Below are positions 14,419 to 22,500 of a DNA stretch of 64,000 nucleotides, piece after piece. How positions within the stretch are numbered: position 1 is the first letter of the stretch; the number at the start of each line of letters is the position of its first letter. A program made the position numbers and the translations under genes. The notes beneath the pieces were generated by a model. It was not told the origin of the DNA, did no database searches, and was given only the letters and a program-made list of their open reading frames with translations. Source of the DNA: Hamadaea flava. Lineage in GTDB: Bacteria > Actinomycetota > Actinomycetes > Mycobacteriales > Micromonosporaceae. The DNA is taken from assembly GCF_024172085.1 (NCBI RefSeq), contig NZ_JAMZDZ010000001.1, positions 7,192,001-7,256,000 of the forward strand, given 5' to 3'.

Positions 14419-17207
14419 CCGCCTTCGATCCCCTGAGGGACCAGCTGCTGGAGGCGGCGGCGGAGTTCGCGGGCGGCCCGGGCGACCTCGACGGCATCCT
14501 GGCCGGCATCGTCACCGACGTCGACCGGGCGTTGCGGGAGCCGCTGGAGATCTTCCCGGTCTGCCATCACTCGCCGGCCTCGGCGCTGGCGATGGCCCGC
14601 CGGCTGCGGGAGAAACGACCGCAGGTCGTCTACCTCGAACTGTGCGAGGATCTGCGGCCGCTGCTGGACGAGCTGCGCAACTGCAAGCTGCCGGTCGCGG
14701 TGCAGGCGTTCGCCTCCGAGGTGGACGGCTTCCCGCCGGACTGGTCGCCGCTGAGCGTGGTCGCGCCGATCACCGAGGCCTCGGCCGAGTACCAGGCGAT
14801 CGCGTACGCCCTGGACACGCCGGGGGTCGAACTGGTCTGTGTGGACCGGTCGACCGACCACGTGTTCCAGTGGTCGCCGCGGGCGGAGGAGACGACGACG
14901 CAGGACGGCGACGCCGACTCCGAGGACGACGCCGAGGGCAAGGATCTGCACGGCGACGCGGTCGGCGTGGAGATCGGCGACCTGCGGCCCCGGTTCGGCC
15001 AGCTGGAGGCGTACCTGCTGCACCACGGCAAGGTGCGGCACTGGTCGGAGTGGTGGGACCAGTACGTCGAGCAGCCGCTCGGTTCGACCGGCGCGGACCA
15101 TGCGACGTATCGACAGGTCATGGTCCTCATCGGCAGTCTGTTCCGGCGGCTGGCCCCGGGCGACCCGAGCCGGGTCACCGTGGACGAGGACCGCGAACGC
15201 TACATGTGGACGCGGATGCGTGAGCACCTCGCTTCGTCCGGAGTGGACCCGTCGCAGGCGCTGTATGTGTGCGGCGCGTTCCACGCGGCCAGTCACGTGC
15301 CGGAGTTCGGGCTGACGGGCTCGGACTGGGAGATCAGCCCGCGGTCGGCCACCAAGTGGCTCTACGGGCTCATCCCGTCCAGCCACTCGGCGATCGAGGC
15401 CCAGTTCGGGCTCGCCTCGGGCTCGGTCTCGATCGCGGCCGCCACCTGGGCCAAGTCCCTCACGCGGACCGGCGTCAAGCCGTTCCAGCTCCAGGGCCAG
15501 ACGGGTACGCGCAAACGGGCGGCCGCCAAGACTACGGTGGCACCGCCGGCGGCCGTCGCCGAACCGGTGACGGACAAGCTCACGAAGTTCCTGGCCAGCC
15601 CGCCGCGGCTGGACGGCCTGGACGAGGCGGAGCTGCTGGGCTGGTCGGTGGAGATCGTGCGGCTGGCCCGCCGGCACGGCTACCTGGCCAGTACGGCCGA
15701 CGCGATCGCGGTGTTCGAGACGTCGATCCTGCTGGCCGGGATGCGCAACCGGGCCCGGCCGACGCCGTACGACTTCGCCGACGCCGCGGTGACCTGCATC
15801 GAGAAGGAGGCCGTGCCGGGTCGCCGGGACGTCCGGCGGCTCTGCGAGATCATGCTCGGCGGCGACCGGATCGGGCAGGTCGGCTACGACGCGTTGCCGC
15901 CGTTGGCCCGCGACGTCTACGACCGGCTCGAACCGCTCAAGGTGAACGTGGAGGCGCGCACCATCCAGCGGGCGCTGCTGGACTTGAAGGCGCAGCCCGA
16001 ACTGGTGCCGTGTTCGGATCTGCTGTGGGTGCTGCGGCGGCTGATGCCGCCCGACGTCGTCCGCCCGATCATGGGCGAGCGGACGCTGGGCCGGAAGTCC
16101 ATTCAGGAGAGCTGGGACCTCGCGATCGGGCGCAGCCAGCGGTATCTCATCGAGCTGGGCTACGAGGGGATCACCGTCGAGCAGGTGCTCGAGCAGCGGC
16201 TGCGGCGGGAGGTCTGGGCGCCGTCGGCGACGGCGGCCGGCGCCTTGACCGCGGTCGAGGACTCGCTGCTCTACCTGCGCAGCCGCCGGTTCACCGACGA
16301 ACTCGGCGCGCGGGCGGTCGAACTGCTGGCCGCCGAGCGTACGGTCGACGAGGCTCCGGAGGTGTTGCAGCGCATCCGCCGGCTGCTCGCGTACTACCGG
16401 TCGGGGGAGCGCGGCGGGCTGCCCGGCTGGTGCGAGGACTTCGTCAAGACCGGGTACGCCCACTACTGCACGCTGCTGCCGACGGCGTTCGTGGAGGACG
16501 AGACCGGCGTACGCCAGGTCGCGGCGATGCTGGGTTTCCTGTTCGGGATGGAGAACCTGGCCCTGTCGCTGGGGTGTGACCGGGCGCAGCTGGAGATCTC
16601 GGTCCAGCAGTCGCACCCGGAGGCCCCGGCGAAGGTGGCGCTGCTGTGGGCGGCGCACCATCAGCTGGGTCTGCTGCCGCTGGCGCGGTTGCGGGAGCGG
16701 GTCGACGAGCTGCTCGGCAACCCGATGGTGCTGCCCGCGATGCCGCAGTACGTCAGCGGTTTCCTCCAGGCGCTGGTGCCGGTGCCGGGGCTCACCTCGT
16801 TCGTCGTCGAGATGTTGTCGAAGGCCTTCGCGCAGCTGCCCGACCCGGTGCTGCTGCCGTGGCTGCCGCAGCTCATCAAGACGCTGAAGGAGCAGGCCCC
16901 GGAGTTGGTCCCGGTCCTCGTCCGGGAGGCCGGCCGGACCTTCCCGGGCAGTCTGCCGGAGCTGGACAGCTGGACGCCGCCGTGGTCGCCCGACGCGGCC
17001 GCCCCGGCCGCTGCGGCGGGCGTGGTGGTCTCCGGCGGACCGGTCGCGCGGCTGCTGGCCGAGCATCCCGAGCCGACGGACGCGGTCGCCGGCCTGCTGG
17101 GCGTCACCGGTTCGTGGGGCGTCCTGGACGCCGGTTCGCCGGTCGCCGACCTGCTCGGCGCGTACGGCGAGACGACGGAGGCGGTGGCCGAACTGCTCAG
17201 CGTCTGA
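14415..17207 (+). CDS. Large DUF5682-like protein of MoxR-VWA system
   Basis: 930-aa soluble protein. The N-terminus has FPVCHHSPASALAMARRL near residues 40-60, an EVDGFPPDW region, and later a CGAFHAASHVPEF stretch near 285. The conserved HHSPA and GAFH segments are suggestive of the family called DUF5682 and, more loosely, of the TraB/ChaN-like erythromycin-esterase fold (inference). The C-terminal half is helical. It overlaps the MoxR stop by 4 bp and ends the operon. It is the presumed effector or client-binding component. No signal peptide or membrane segment is visible. Confidence 0.75.
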   Translation: MTAFDPLRDQLLEAAAEFAGGPGDLDGILAGIVTDVDRALREPLEIFPVCHHSPASALAMARRLREKRPQVVYLELCEDLRPLLDELRNCKLPVAVQAFASEVDGFPPDWSPLSVVAPITEASAEYQAIAYALDTPGVELVCVDRSTDHVFQWSPRAEETTTQDGDADSEDDAEGKDLHGDAVGVEIGDLRPRFGQLEAYLLHHGKVRHWSEWWDQYVEQPLGSTGADHATYRQVMVLIGSLFRRLAPGDPSRVTVDEDRERYMWTRMREHLASSGVDPSQALYVCGAFHAASHVPEFGLTGSDWEISPRSATKWLYGLIPSSHSAIEAQFGLASGSVSIAAATWAKSLTRTGVKPFQLQGQTGTRKRAAAKTTVAPPAAVAEPVTDKLTKFLASPPRLDGLDEAELLGWSVEIVRLARRHGYLASTADAIAVFETSILLAGMRNRARPTPYDFADAAVTCIEKEAVPGRRDVRRLCEIMLGGDRIGQVGYDALPPLARDVYDRLEPLKVNVEARTIQRALLDLKAQPELVPCSDLLWVLRRLMPPDVVRPIMGERTLGRKSIQESWDLAIGRSQRYLIELGYEGITVEQVLEQRLRREVWAPSATAAGALTAVEDSLLYLRSRRFTDELGARAVELLAAERTVDEAPEVLQRIRRLLAYYRSGERGGLPGWCEDFVKTGYAHYCTLLPTAFVEDETGVRQVAAMLGFLFGMENLALSLGCDRAQLEISVQQSHPEAPAKVALLWAAHHQLGLLPLARLRERVDELLGNPMVLPAMPQYVSGFLQALVPVPGLTSFVVEMLSKAFAQLPDPVLLPWLPQLIKTLKEQAPELVPVLVREAGRTFPGSLPELDSWTPPWSPDAAAPAAAAGVVVSGGPVARLLAEHPEPTDAVAGLLGVTGSWGVLDAGSPVADLLGAYGETTEAVAELLSV

Positions 17208-17221
17208 TCGAGCAGGCCGGA

Positions 17222-17719
17222 CTACGGAACGACGGTCACCGGCCAGCGCCCAGCTCGGACGAGCCGGGCGGCGACCGACCCGATGAACCGATGTCCGGCC
17301 TGCTCGGACGCGCCGACCACGACCATGTCGGCGCGCAGTTCGACGGCGGCGTCGCGCAACTCGGCGAAGGCGTCGCCCCGGCGGACCATGAACGTGGTGG
17401 AGATGCCGAACTCGGCGGCCCGGTCCCGGATCTGCGTACGCAGTTCCTGGATCTGGTCGTCGAACAACTGCTCCTGCGCCGCGGCGGCGCTGGCGGCCAT
17501 CGCCGTCCACACCGATGGGGTGGCGACGTAGACCACGACCAGGCGGGATCGCTGTCGGCGGGCCAGGCCACCGGCGTACGCCCCGGCGCGCAGGCCGGTC
17601 GACGATCCGTCGACGCCGGCGACGATGACGCGGGGGCCGTCGGTGCCTCGTTCGAAGGGGCCTGGATGCCACGCCGGCCCGTACTCCTCGATCAGCCGCT
17701 CGGGCCACCCGTCGCTCAC
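17222..17719 (-). CDS. Universal stress protein (UspA family)
   Basis: 165-aa single-domain Usp protein. The N-terminal strand is VIVAGVDGSSTGLRAGAYA near residue 32, and the C-terminal part is ADMVVVGASEQAGHRFIGSVAARLVRAGRWPVTVVP. The ATP-binding signature G-x2-G-x9-G-S/T is shortened here (G-x10-GS), so nucleotide binding is uncertain. GTG at 17719 is preceded by CATAAT and then GAGGGC only, so the mRNA may be leaderless or nearly so. It is convergent with the DUF5682-like gene, with only 14 bp between stops. Confidence 0.85.
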   Translation of the reverse strand: MSDGWPERLIEEYGPAWHPGPFERGTDGPRVIVAGVDGSSTGLRAGAYAGGLARRQRSRLVVVYVATPSVWTAMAASAAAAQEQLFDDQIQELRTQIRDRAAEFGISTTFMVRRGDAFAELRDAAVELRADMVVVGASEQAGHRFIGSVAARLVRAGRWPVTVVP

Positions 17720-17801
17720 GCCCTCATTATGGCTTCCGGCGTAAGAATCGGCGGCGCACGCACATCTCTGGATGACCTACCGAGAAGGAAACGGAGTCAT
17801 C

Positions 17802-19580
17802 ATGAGACGAGTGCTGAGCGTTCTCGGCACGATCGCGCTGCTGATCGCCGGGCCGCTGCCGAGCCGGGCGACCGGCGAACCGACGCAGGCCACCATCGAC
17901 GCGACGGGTACGCGGCTGCCGACCGGGGATCGCGTGACGATGGTCGGCGGCGCGCCCGTCGTCGACCCGGGACCTGGGCGCGACAAGGTCCCGTTCGTGA
18001 CGCGGGTCGCGGGCGGGCGCGTACGCGTGGCGGCGGCCGACGCGCTGGACTCCCCGGCGACCTTCGCGCTGCCCGGCGCGAAAGCCGCTGTGTCGAAGCC
18101 GGCGGCGACGGCGACGGCGACCTATCAGGTCACGTTCATCCACATCGGATTCGACGGGGAGCCGGCAGCGGACTACCAGTCAGCGTTGCTGTCGGAGGAC
18201 CTCTCCACCTACTACGACGTGACCTCCCGAGGGCCGGCGACGATCGAGGTCCCGGCGGGTGCGTACCTGCTCGACGGGGTCATCACCAACGGCGATCGGA
18301 CCGCGTTGAAGGCGGCCGAACTGGTGCAGCCGCGCTTCGAGGTCGCCGGGGACACCACGGTGGTGCTCGACGCGCGTACGGCCAAGCGCAGTTCGCTGAC
18401 CGTGCCCGACGCCGCCGCCGGACTGGTGATGGCCTCGGCGCACTACACCTTCACCAACGCCGCCGGGCTGATGACCGAGGGCGGGTTGTTCACCGGCAGC
18501 TGGGACTCGCTGTACACCGCGCAGCTCGGCGACGACGTGGCCGGCTTCGCCTCCTCGATCAGCGGACAGTGGCGAACCGACTCCGGCCACGACGTGTACG
18601 CCGTGCGCTACAACCAGGACGGCCACCTGATCTCCGGCTACCAGCGGGCGGTGCAGCCGGCCGAGCTGGCAACGGTCACCACCACCTTCGCCGGCGGCAA
18701 CGACCCGGCGATGACGGCCGACTGGTACGCCGTCAGCCGCCTGCCCGGCCAGGAGACGCACGCGTCGGCGGTCGCGTACGCCGCACCCGTGCCGGGCACG
18801 ATCGTGCGGCACTTCAACGGCGACGGGCCGACGCAGTGGCGTACGCGGGTCTACGAGACCTGGGGCGAGTGCTTCGGCTGCACCGTCACGACCGGCGCGT
18901 GGACGGCGTACCGGGGCGGGTCGGCGAGCACGGAGACGTTCAACGGCGGGGTCGTCTCGCCGTCGCTGCCCGGCCCGGAGGTCACCTGGCATTCGGGGGT
19001 GACCCGGTCCGGCGACACGATCACGGTCGACCTGCCGATGTACGCCGACGGCGCGGGACATCCCGGCGACAGCGGGGAAACCGGCTCCACTGTGCTGTAT
19101 CGCGACGGTGCCGAGGCCGGGCGGGAAGAGTGGGCCGGATACGGCTCGTTCGCCGTCCCGGCCGCCGACTCGCGCTACCGCCTGGTCGCCCAAAGCACCC
19201 GGGGCATCCCGTACGCGTTGTCGACGAACATCACGGCGGCGTGGGAGTTCCGTTCGGCGTACGCCCCCAGCCGGGTCCTGCCCCTGTGGGCGATCCGATT
19301 CGCCCCGCGCCTGGACGGGCAGAACACCGCCACGAGCATGGATCTGCTGATGCCGGTGCAGGTGACGCCCGCGCCCGGCGCCCGGGTCGGCGCGCTGCGT
19401 GAGGTGACCGTCGAAGTCTCCGTCGACGACGGGCTCAGCTGGCTCCGCGTCCCGTACGCGGCCGGCCTGGCCCTGGTTCGGCACCCCGCCGGGCACGGCT
19501 TCATGTCCCTGCGCGGCTCGGTACGAGACAGCGACGGCAACACCGTCACGCTGACGGTGATCCGGGCCTACCGGTACTGA
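17802..19580 (+). CDS. Exported protein resembling S8 protease flanking regions without the protease domain
   Basis: 592-aa exported protein. A signal peptide is clear (basic MRRV, hydrophobic core to about residue 19, then PSRATG). Next comes TRLPTGDRVTMVGG..VDPGPGR, which resembles the TGDRV motif at the start of actinobacterial S8 (subtilisin-like) protease propeptides. The rest (ATYQVTFIHIGFDGEPAADYQ.., VPAGAYLLDGVI.., EVTVEVSVDDGLSWLRVP) resembles the beta-rich regions after the catalytic domain. No Asp-His-Ser triad motifs (DTG, HGT, GTSM/A) are present. It may be a decoy, inhibitor, or surface protein. ATG 17802 has AAGGAAACGGAG upstream. Transcribed alone. Confidence 0.7.
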   Translation: MRRVLSVLGTIALLIAGPLPSRATGEPTQATIDATGTRLPTGDRVTMVGGAPVVDPGPGRDKVPFVTRVAGGRVRVAAADALDSPATFALPGAKAAVSKPAATATATYQVTFIHIGFDGEPAADYQSALLSEDLSTYYDVTSRGPATIEVPAGAYLLDGVITNGDRTALKAAELVQPRFEVAGDTTVVLDARTAKRSSLTVPDAAAGLVMASAHYTFTNAAGLMTEGGLFTGSWDSLYTAQLGDDVAGFASSISGQWRTDSGHDVYAVRYNQDGHLISGYQRAVQPAELATVTTTFAGGNDPAMTADWYAVSRLPGQETHASAVAYAAPVPGTIVRHFNGDGPTQWRTRVYETWGECFGCTVTTGAWTAYRGGSASTETFNGGVVSPSLPGPEVTWHSGVTRSGDTITVDLPMYADGAGHPGDSGETGSTVLYRDGAEAGREEWAGYGSFAVPAADSRYRLVAQSTRGIPYALSTNITAAWEFRSAYAPSRVLPLWAIRFAPRLDGQNTATSMDLLMPVQVTPAPGARVGALREVTVEVSVDDGLSWLRVPYAAGLALVRHPAGHGFMSLRGSVRDSDGNTVTLTVIRAYRY

Positions 19581-19609
19581 GTGTCGGCGGGCGGGAGCAG
19601 AATGAGGCG

Positions 19610-20092
19610 GTGAGCCTCCGTGATCTTCCGCCCGCCGCCCGGTCGATGGCGGCTGCGGCGAACGCCGCGGTCGAGGCGGCCCGGGTCGCCGACGCCGACG
19701 AACTGCGGGCCGCGGCCGCCGACCTAGCCGCGTTCGACCCGTCGACCGCCGGTCCGCTGCTCGGCGACGTGCTGCGGATGCTGCTGGAGGAGTCGCATCC
19801 CGACGGGCTCGACGCGGACGACCTGCGCTCGGTGCTGGAGACCACGACGAAGTCCGCGCTCGCCTGGCTGCCCGAGGCCGACCCCGAAGTGCTTCTCGTG
19901 ATCCTGGCCGGTGCGCTGGGCGTACATCCGGAAGAAGCGGATGGGATCGCGCGGCCGGGAGCGCGCGCCGTGGCCCTGCACGCCCCGGTGATGATCGCGG
20001 ATCTGCTGGCCGGGACCCGGCGCGGCCTGGATTTCTATCTGGAGGCCGCGTTCCGCGAGATGGCCCGGTCCCAGACGATGGAGGCGCCGTAG
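19610..20092 (+). CDS. Hypothetical helical protein
   Basis: 160-aa Ala/Asp/Leu-rich soluble protein starting at GTG 19610. It is predicted all-helical (RSMAAAANAAVEAARVADADELRAAAADLAAFD) with no Cys and no hydrophobic segment long enough for a membrane helix. The middle part (LLGDVLRMLLEESHPDGLDADDLRSVLE) looks like a small repeat fold. I do not recognise a family. It is convergent with the YqeB-like gene, 4 bp between stops. Codon third positions are as GC-rich as neighbours, supporting a real gene. Confidence 0.65.
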   Translation: MSLRDLPPAARSMAAAANAAVEAARVADADELRAAAADLAAFDPSTAGPLLGDVLRMLLEESHPDGLDADDLRSVLETTTKSALAWLPEADPEVLLVILAGALGVHPEEADGIARPGARAVALHAPVMIADLLAGTRRGLDFYLEAAFREMARSQTMEAP

Positions 20093-20096
20093 CGCG

Positions 20097-20789
20097 TCAG
20101 CCGGGCAATCGCCAGTACTGGTGCTTCTTCTCGTCGCGCACGATCACGCCGAGCCGCAGCAGTTCCTTGCGGTACGTCGCCTTGTCGCCGTCCTCGCTCT
20201 TACGGACTGCCTCGGCCCGCGCGGCGAGGACCGCGTCGGCGCCTTCCGGCAGACCTGGCACGCCAGGCACCCACAGCTTGTACGCCTCATGGTGCGGATC
20301 GCCGCCGTCGAGCCAGGGAAAGCCGTGCCCAGCGAAGGCGGCCTTCAGCTGCTCGGTCTTGATGTCGGACTTCTCCCGGGCCAGCTCCTGACCCTGCGAC
20401 CCGAGCAGGACGAGGTCCTTGCCGTCGGCGAAGACGCTCGCCACGTCGCCGCGCGCGATCTCGGTGACCGGTTCGCCGACCCGGGCGAGCGACGCCGACG
20501 CGGGCGTGACCGTCACGGTGAGCCACTCGCCGACGGCGGTGAACGCGAACACGACACCGGCGGCGAATCCGATCGCGATCGTGACCAGCGTCGCGGCGGG
20601 CTCGCTGAAGCTGTCGATCGTCTTGAACACGCCCTGGAACGGGGCCCAGGGCAACCCGGCGATCCAGCCCGCGGCCAGCCTCGCGAGCCAGCCGACTCCG
20701 GCTCCGGCGAGGGGGAGGCCGACGGCCCCCACGAGACGGTCGGCCATCGGCGTGGCCACGACAGTGCGGGTCTCGACCATGCGGACCAT
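20097..20789 (-). CDS. YqeB-like membrane protein
   Basis: About 230-aa protein with two N-terminal hydrophobic segments (about residues 18-40 and 57-82), the motif GWIAGLPWAPFQGVFKTIDSF between them, and a cytosolic C-terminal domain. The C-terminus carries SLARVGEPVTEIARGDVASVFADGKDLVLLG and ends RDEKKHQYWRLPG. This is the layout I know as the YqeB family of actinobacteria and bacilli; function unknown. I chose ATG 20789 (weak GATGAG site); a longer frame to 20921 would run across the divergent hydrolase start and is unlikely. Divergent from the isochorismatase-like gene. Confidence 0.75.
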   Translation of the reverse strand: MVRMVETRTVVATPMADRLVGAVGLPLAGAGVGWLARLAAGWIAGLPWAPFQGVFKTIDSFSEPAATLVTIAIGFAAGVVFAFTAVGEWLTVTVTPASASLARVGEPVTEIARGDVASVFADGKDLVLLGSQGQELAREKSDIKTEQLKAAFAGHGFPWLDGGDPHHEAYKLWVPGVPGLPEGADAVLAARAEAVRKSEDGDKATYRKELLRLGVIVRDEKKHQYWRLPG

Positions 20790-20895
20790 GATCTCATCAC
20801 CGGGCAAATGCCGTCGCGGCCGGTGACCGGATCGGTCCGGTGCGCGGCATGATGGTGCCTGACGCCGCACGGCGTACGCGGGCAGGATCGGGAAC

Positions 20896-21483
20896 ATGAA
20901 GAAGCGAGCACTCATCGTCATCGACGTTCAGGAGTCGTTCCGGCAGCGGCCGATCTGGGCGGCCTCCTCCAACCCGGAGATCGCCAAGCAGGTCTCCCGG
21001 TTGGCCGAAACGTTCCGGGCGAACGGCGAGCAGATCGTCTGGGTCCTGCACGAGGAGCCGGGCTCCGGCACGGTGTTCGATCCCGCGCTCGGGTTCGTGC
21101 GGCTGTTCGACGGCCTCGCCCCGGCCGATGGCGAGCCGATCCTGCGCAAGACCTCGCACAACGCGTTCACCACGACGAACCTGCAGCAGCGGCTGGTCGA
21201 GGCCGGGATCGGCGAGGTCGTCGTCTGCGGCATCCGCACCGAGCAGTGCGTCGAGACCACCGCGCGCGTCGCCTCCGACCTCGGGTACGCGGTGACCTTC
21301 GTGACCGACGCGACCGCCACCAACCCGATCGAGCACCGCGACGCCCCGGGGGGCCGGTCGATCGAGGAGATCCTGGCCGACCCCCGCACGCTCGGCGTCG
21401 AAGCGATCCTCGCCCGCACCGAGTACGCGCTGAGCGGCCGGTTCGCCACGATCGCCACCGTCGAGGAGCTGACCGGACCGTGA
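20896..21483 (+). CDS. Isochorismatase-like cysteine hydrolase
   Basis: 195-aa cysteine hydrolase of the isochorismatase/nicotinamidase superfamily. The catalytic triad is visible: Asp10 (IVIDVQ), Lys85 (LRKTSHNAF) and Cys118 (GIRTEQCVETTAR), with the usual cis-peptide region before the Cys. It would hydrolyse an amide or ether-type small molecule; the metal-binding residues of nicotinamidase are not obvious, so isochorismatase-like is the safer call. Stop overlaps the start of the GlxA-like regulator (GTGA), so the two genes are translationally coupled. Confidence 0.9.
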   Translation: MKKRALIVIDVQESFRQRPIWAASSNPEIAKQVSRLAETFRANGEQIVWVLHEEPGSGTVFDPALGFVRLFDGLAPADGEPILRKTSHNAFTTTNLQQRLVEAGIGEVVVCGIRTEQCVETTARVASDLGYAVTFVTDATATNPIEHRDAPGGRSIEEILADPRTLGVEAILARTEYALSGRFATIATVEELTGP

Positions 21484-22388
21484 GCACCGTCGTCTTCCTG
21501 CTCGCCCCCGGCGTGCACCTGCTGGACCTGGCCGGACCGGCGCAGACGTTCTCGTCCGCGGCCGACTTCGGCGCGGGCTACCGGCTGGCGTACGTGGGCG
21601 AGCGGGAAGACGTCCTCGCCAATCAGGGTCTGCCCCTGCGTGGCGCGACGGAATGGCCGGAGCTGACCGCCGACGACCTCGTGGTGGTGCCCGGCTGGAA
21701 GTCGGCATCGGCGCACAATCGGACAAAGTTTACCCCTTCGACCTTGGAGCGGCTGCGCGAACACCACCGTCGAGGTGGGACGGTCGCGTCGGTATGCGCG
21801 GGCGCGTTCGCCCTCGGCGAGGCGGGCCTGCTCGACGGCCGCCGCTGCACGACCCACCACGACCTGCAGGACGAACTCGCCCACGTCTACCGCCGGGCCA
21901 GCGTCGTGCGCGACGTCCTCTACGTCGTGGACGGCCGAGTCGTCACCTCGGCCGGCATCGCGAGCGGCATCGACCTGGCCCTGCACCTGCTCGCCCAGCG
22001 GCACGGCCCGGCCCTGGCCGCGCGGGTCGCCCGCGAGATGGTCGTGTACGCCCGCCGCAACGGCGACGAACGCCAGGAAAGCGCGATGCTGCGCCACCGA
22101 GCCCACGTCAACGACGCGGTGCACCGCGTTCAAGACGTCATCGACACCCGGTACGCCGACCGCCTGCCACTGGCCCAGCTGGCCGCCTCCGGCGGAGTCA
22201 GCGAGCGTACGCTCACCCGCCTGTTCGATCGGGTGCTGGGCCTGACCCCGTTGCGCTACCAGCAACTGCTGCGCGTCGAACGCGCGGAGCACCTGATCGG
22301 GCACGGTGCGACGGTGGAGGCGGCGGCGCGTGCCGTCGGCTTCGAGGACGCTCGGATGCTGCGGCGGCTACGCTCCCGCGCTATCTAG
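21480..22388 (+). CDS. GlxA-type AraC regulator (DJ-1/PfpI + AraC HTH)
   Basis: 302-aa regulator. The N-terminal DJ-1/PfpI domain spans about residues 1-175, with the conserved Cys in VASVCAGAFALGEAGLLDG. Two AraC helix-turn-helix motifs occupy the C-terminus (DRLPLAQLAASGGVSERTLTRLFDRVLGLTPLRYQ and ATVEAAARAVGFEDARMLRR). The GTG at 21480 overlaps the hydrolase stop. Coupling suggests it activates the hydrolase operon in response to a metabolite. The C-terminus is a few residues shorter than usual (ends RSRAI). The first palindromic repeat of the local family starts about 50 bp after its stop. Confidence 0.9.
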   Translation: MSTVVFLLAPGVHLLDLAGPAQTFSSAADFGAGYRLAYVGEREDVLANQGLPLRGATEWPELTADDLVVVPGWKSASAHNRTKFTPSTLERLREHHRRGGTVASVCAGAFALGEAGLLDGRRCTTHHDLQDELAHVYRRASVVRDVLYVVDGRVVTSAGIASGIDLALHLLAQRHGPALAARVAREMVVYARRNGDERQESAMLRHRAHVNDAVHRVQDVIDTRYADRLPLAQLAASGGVSERTLTRLFDRVLGLTPLRYQQLLRVERAEHLIGHGATVEAAARAVGFEDARMLRRLRSRAI

Positions 22389-22441
22389 CTCCGCTTCGCT
22401 TCCGCCCTCGCGCCGGCGCTCGCGTCGGGCGCTTTTTGGCG

Positions 22442-22500
22442 CTGGATCAGGGTTCTGGGTCGAATCTTGGGCAATGATTCGGCTTAGAACCCTGATCTGG
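22442..22500. repeat. Palindromic intergenic repeat, copy A
   Basis: Imperfect palindrome with arms CTGGATCAGGGTTCT (22442-22456) and AGAACCCTGATCTGG (22486-22500) and an inner GGGTCGAATCTT / ATGATTCGGCTT pair. Related copies are at 25350 and 26859. The right arm contains the TAA stop codon and last six sense codons of the minus-strand MFS gene. It lies between two convergent genes, so it may double as terminator. Confidence 0.8.

Noticed and set aside
13359-17708. A 1449-codon open frame on the minus strand across the MoxR and DUF5682-like genes
   Set aside because: It is antisense to well-supported coding genes; the product is Arg/Pro/Gly-rich with no recognisable domain, as expected from GC-rich shadow frames.
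20790-20921. Longer N-terminus for the YqeB-like gene
   Set aside because: It would overlap the divergent isochorismatase-like start at 20896 and adds an Arg/Pro-rich segment unlike the family.
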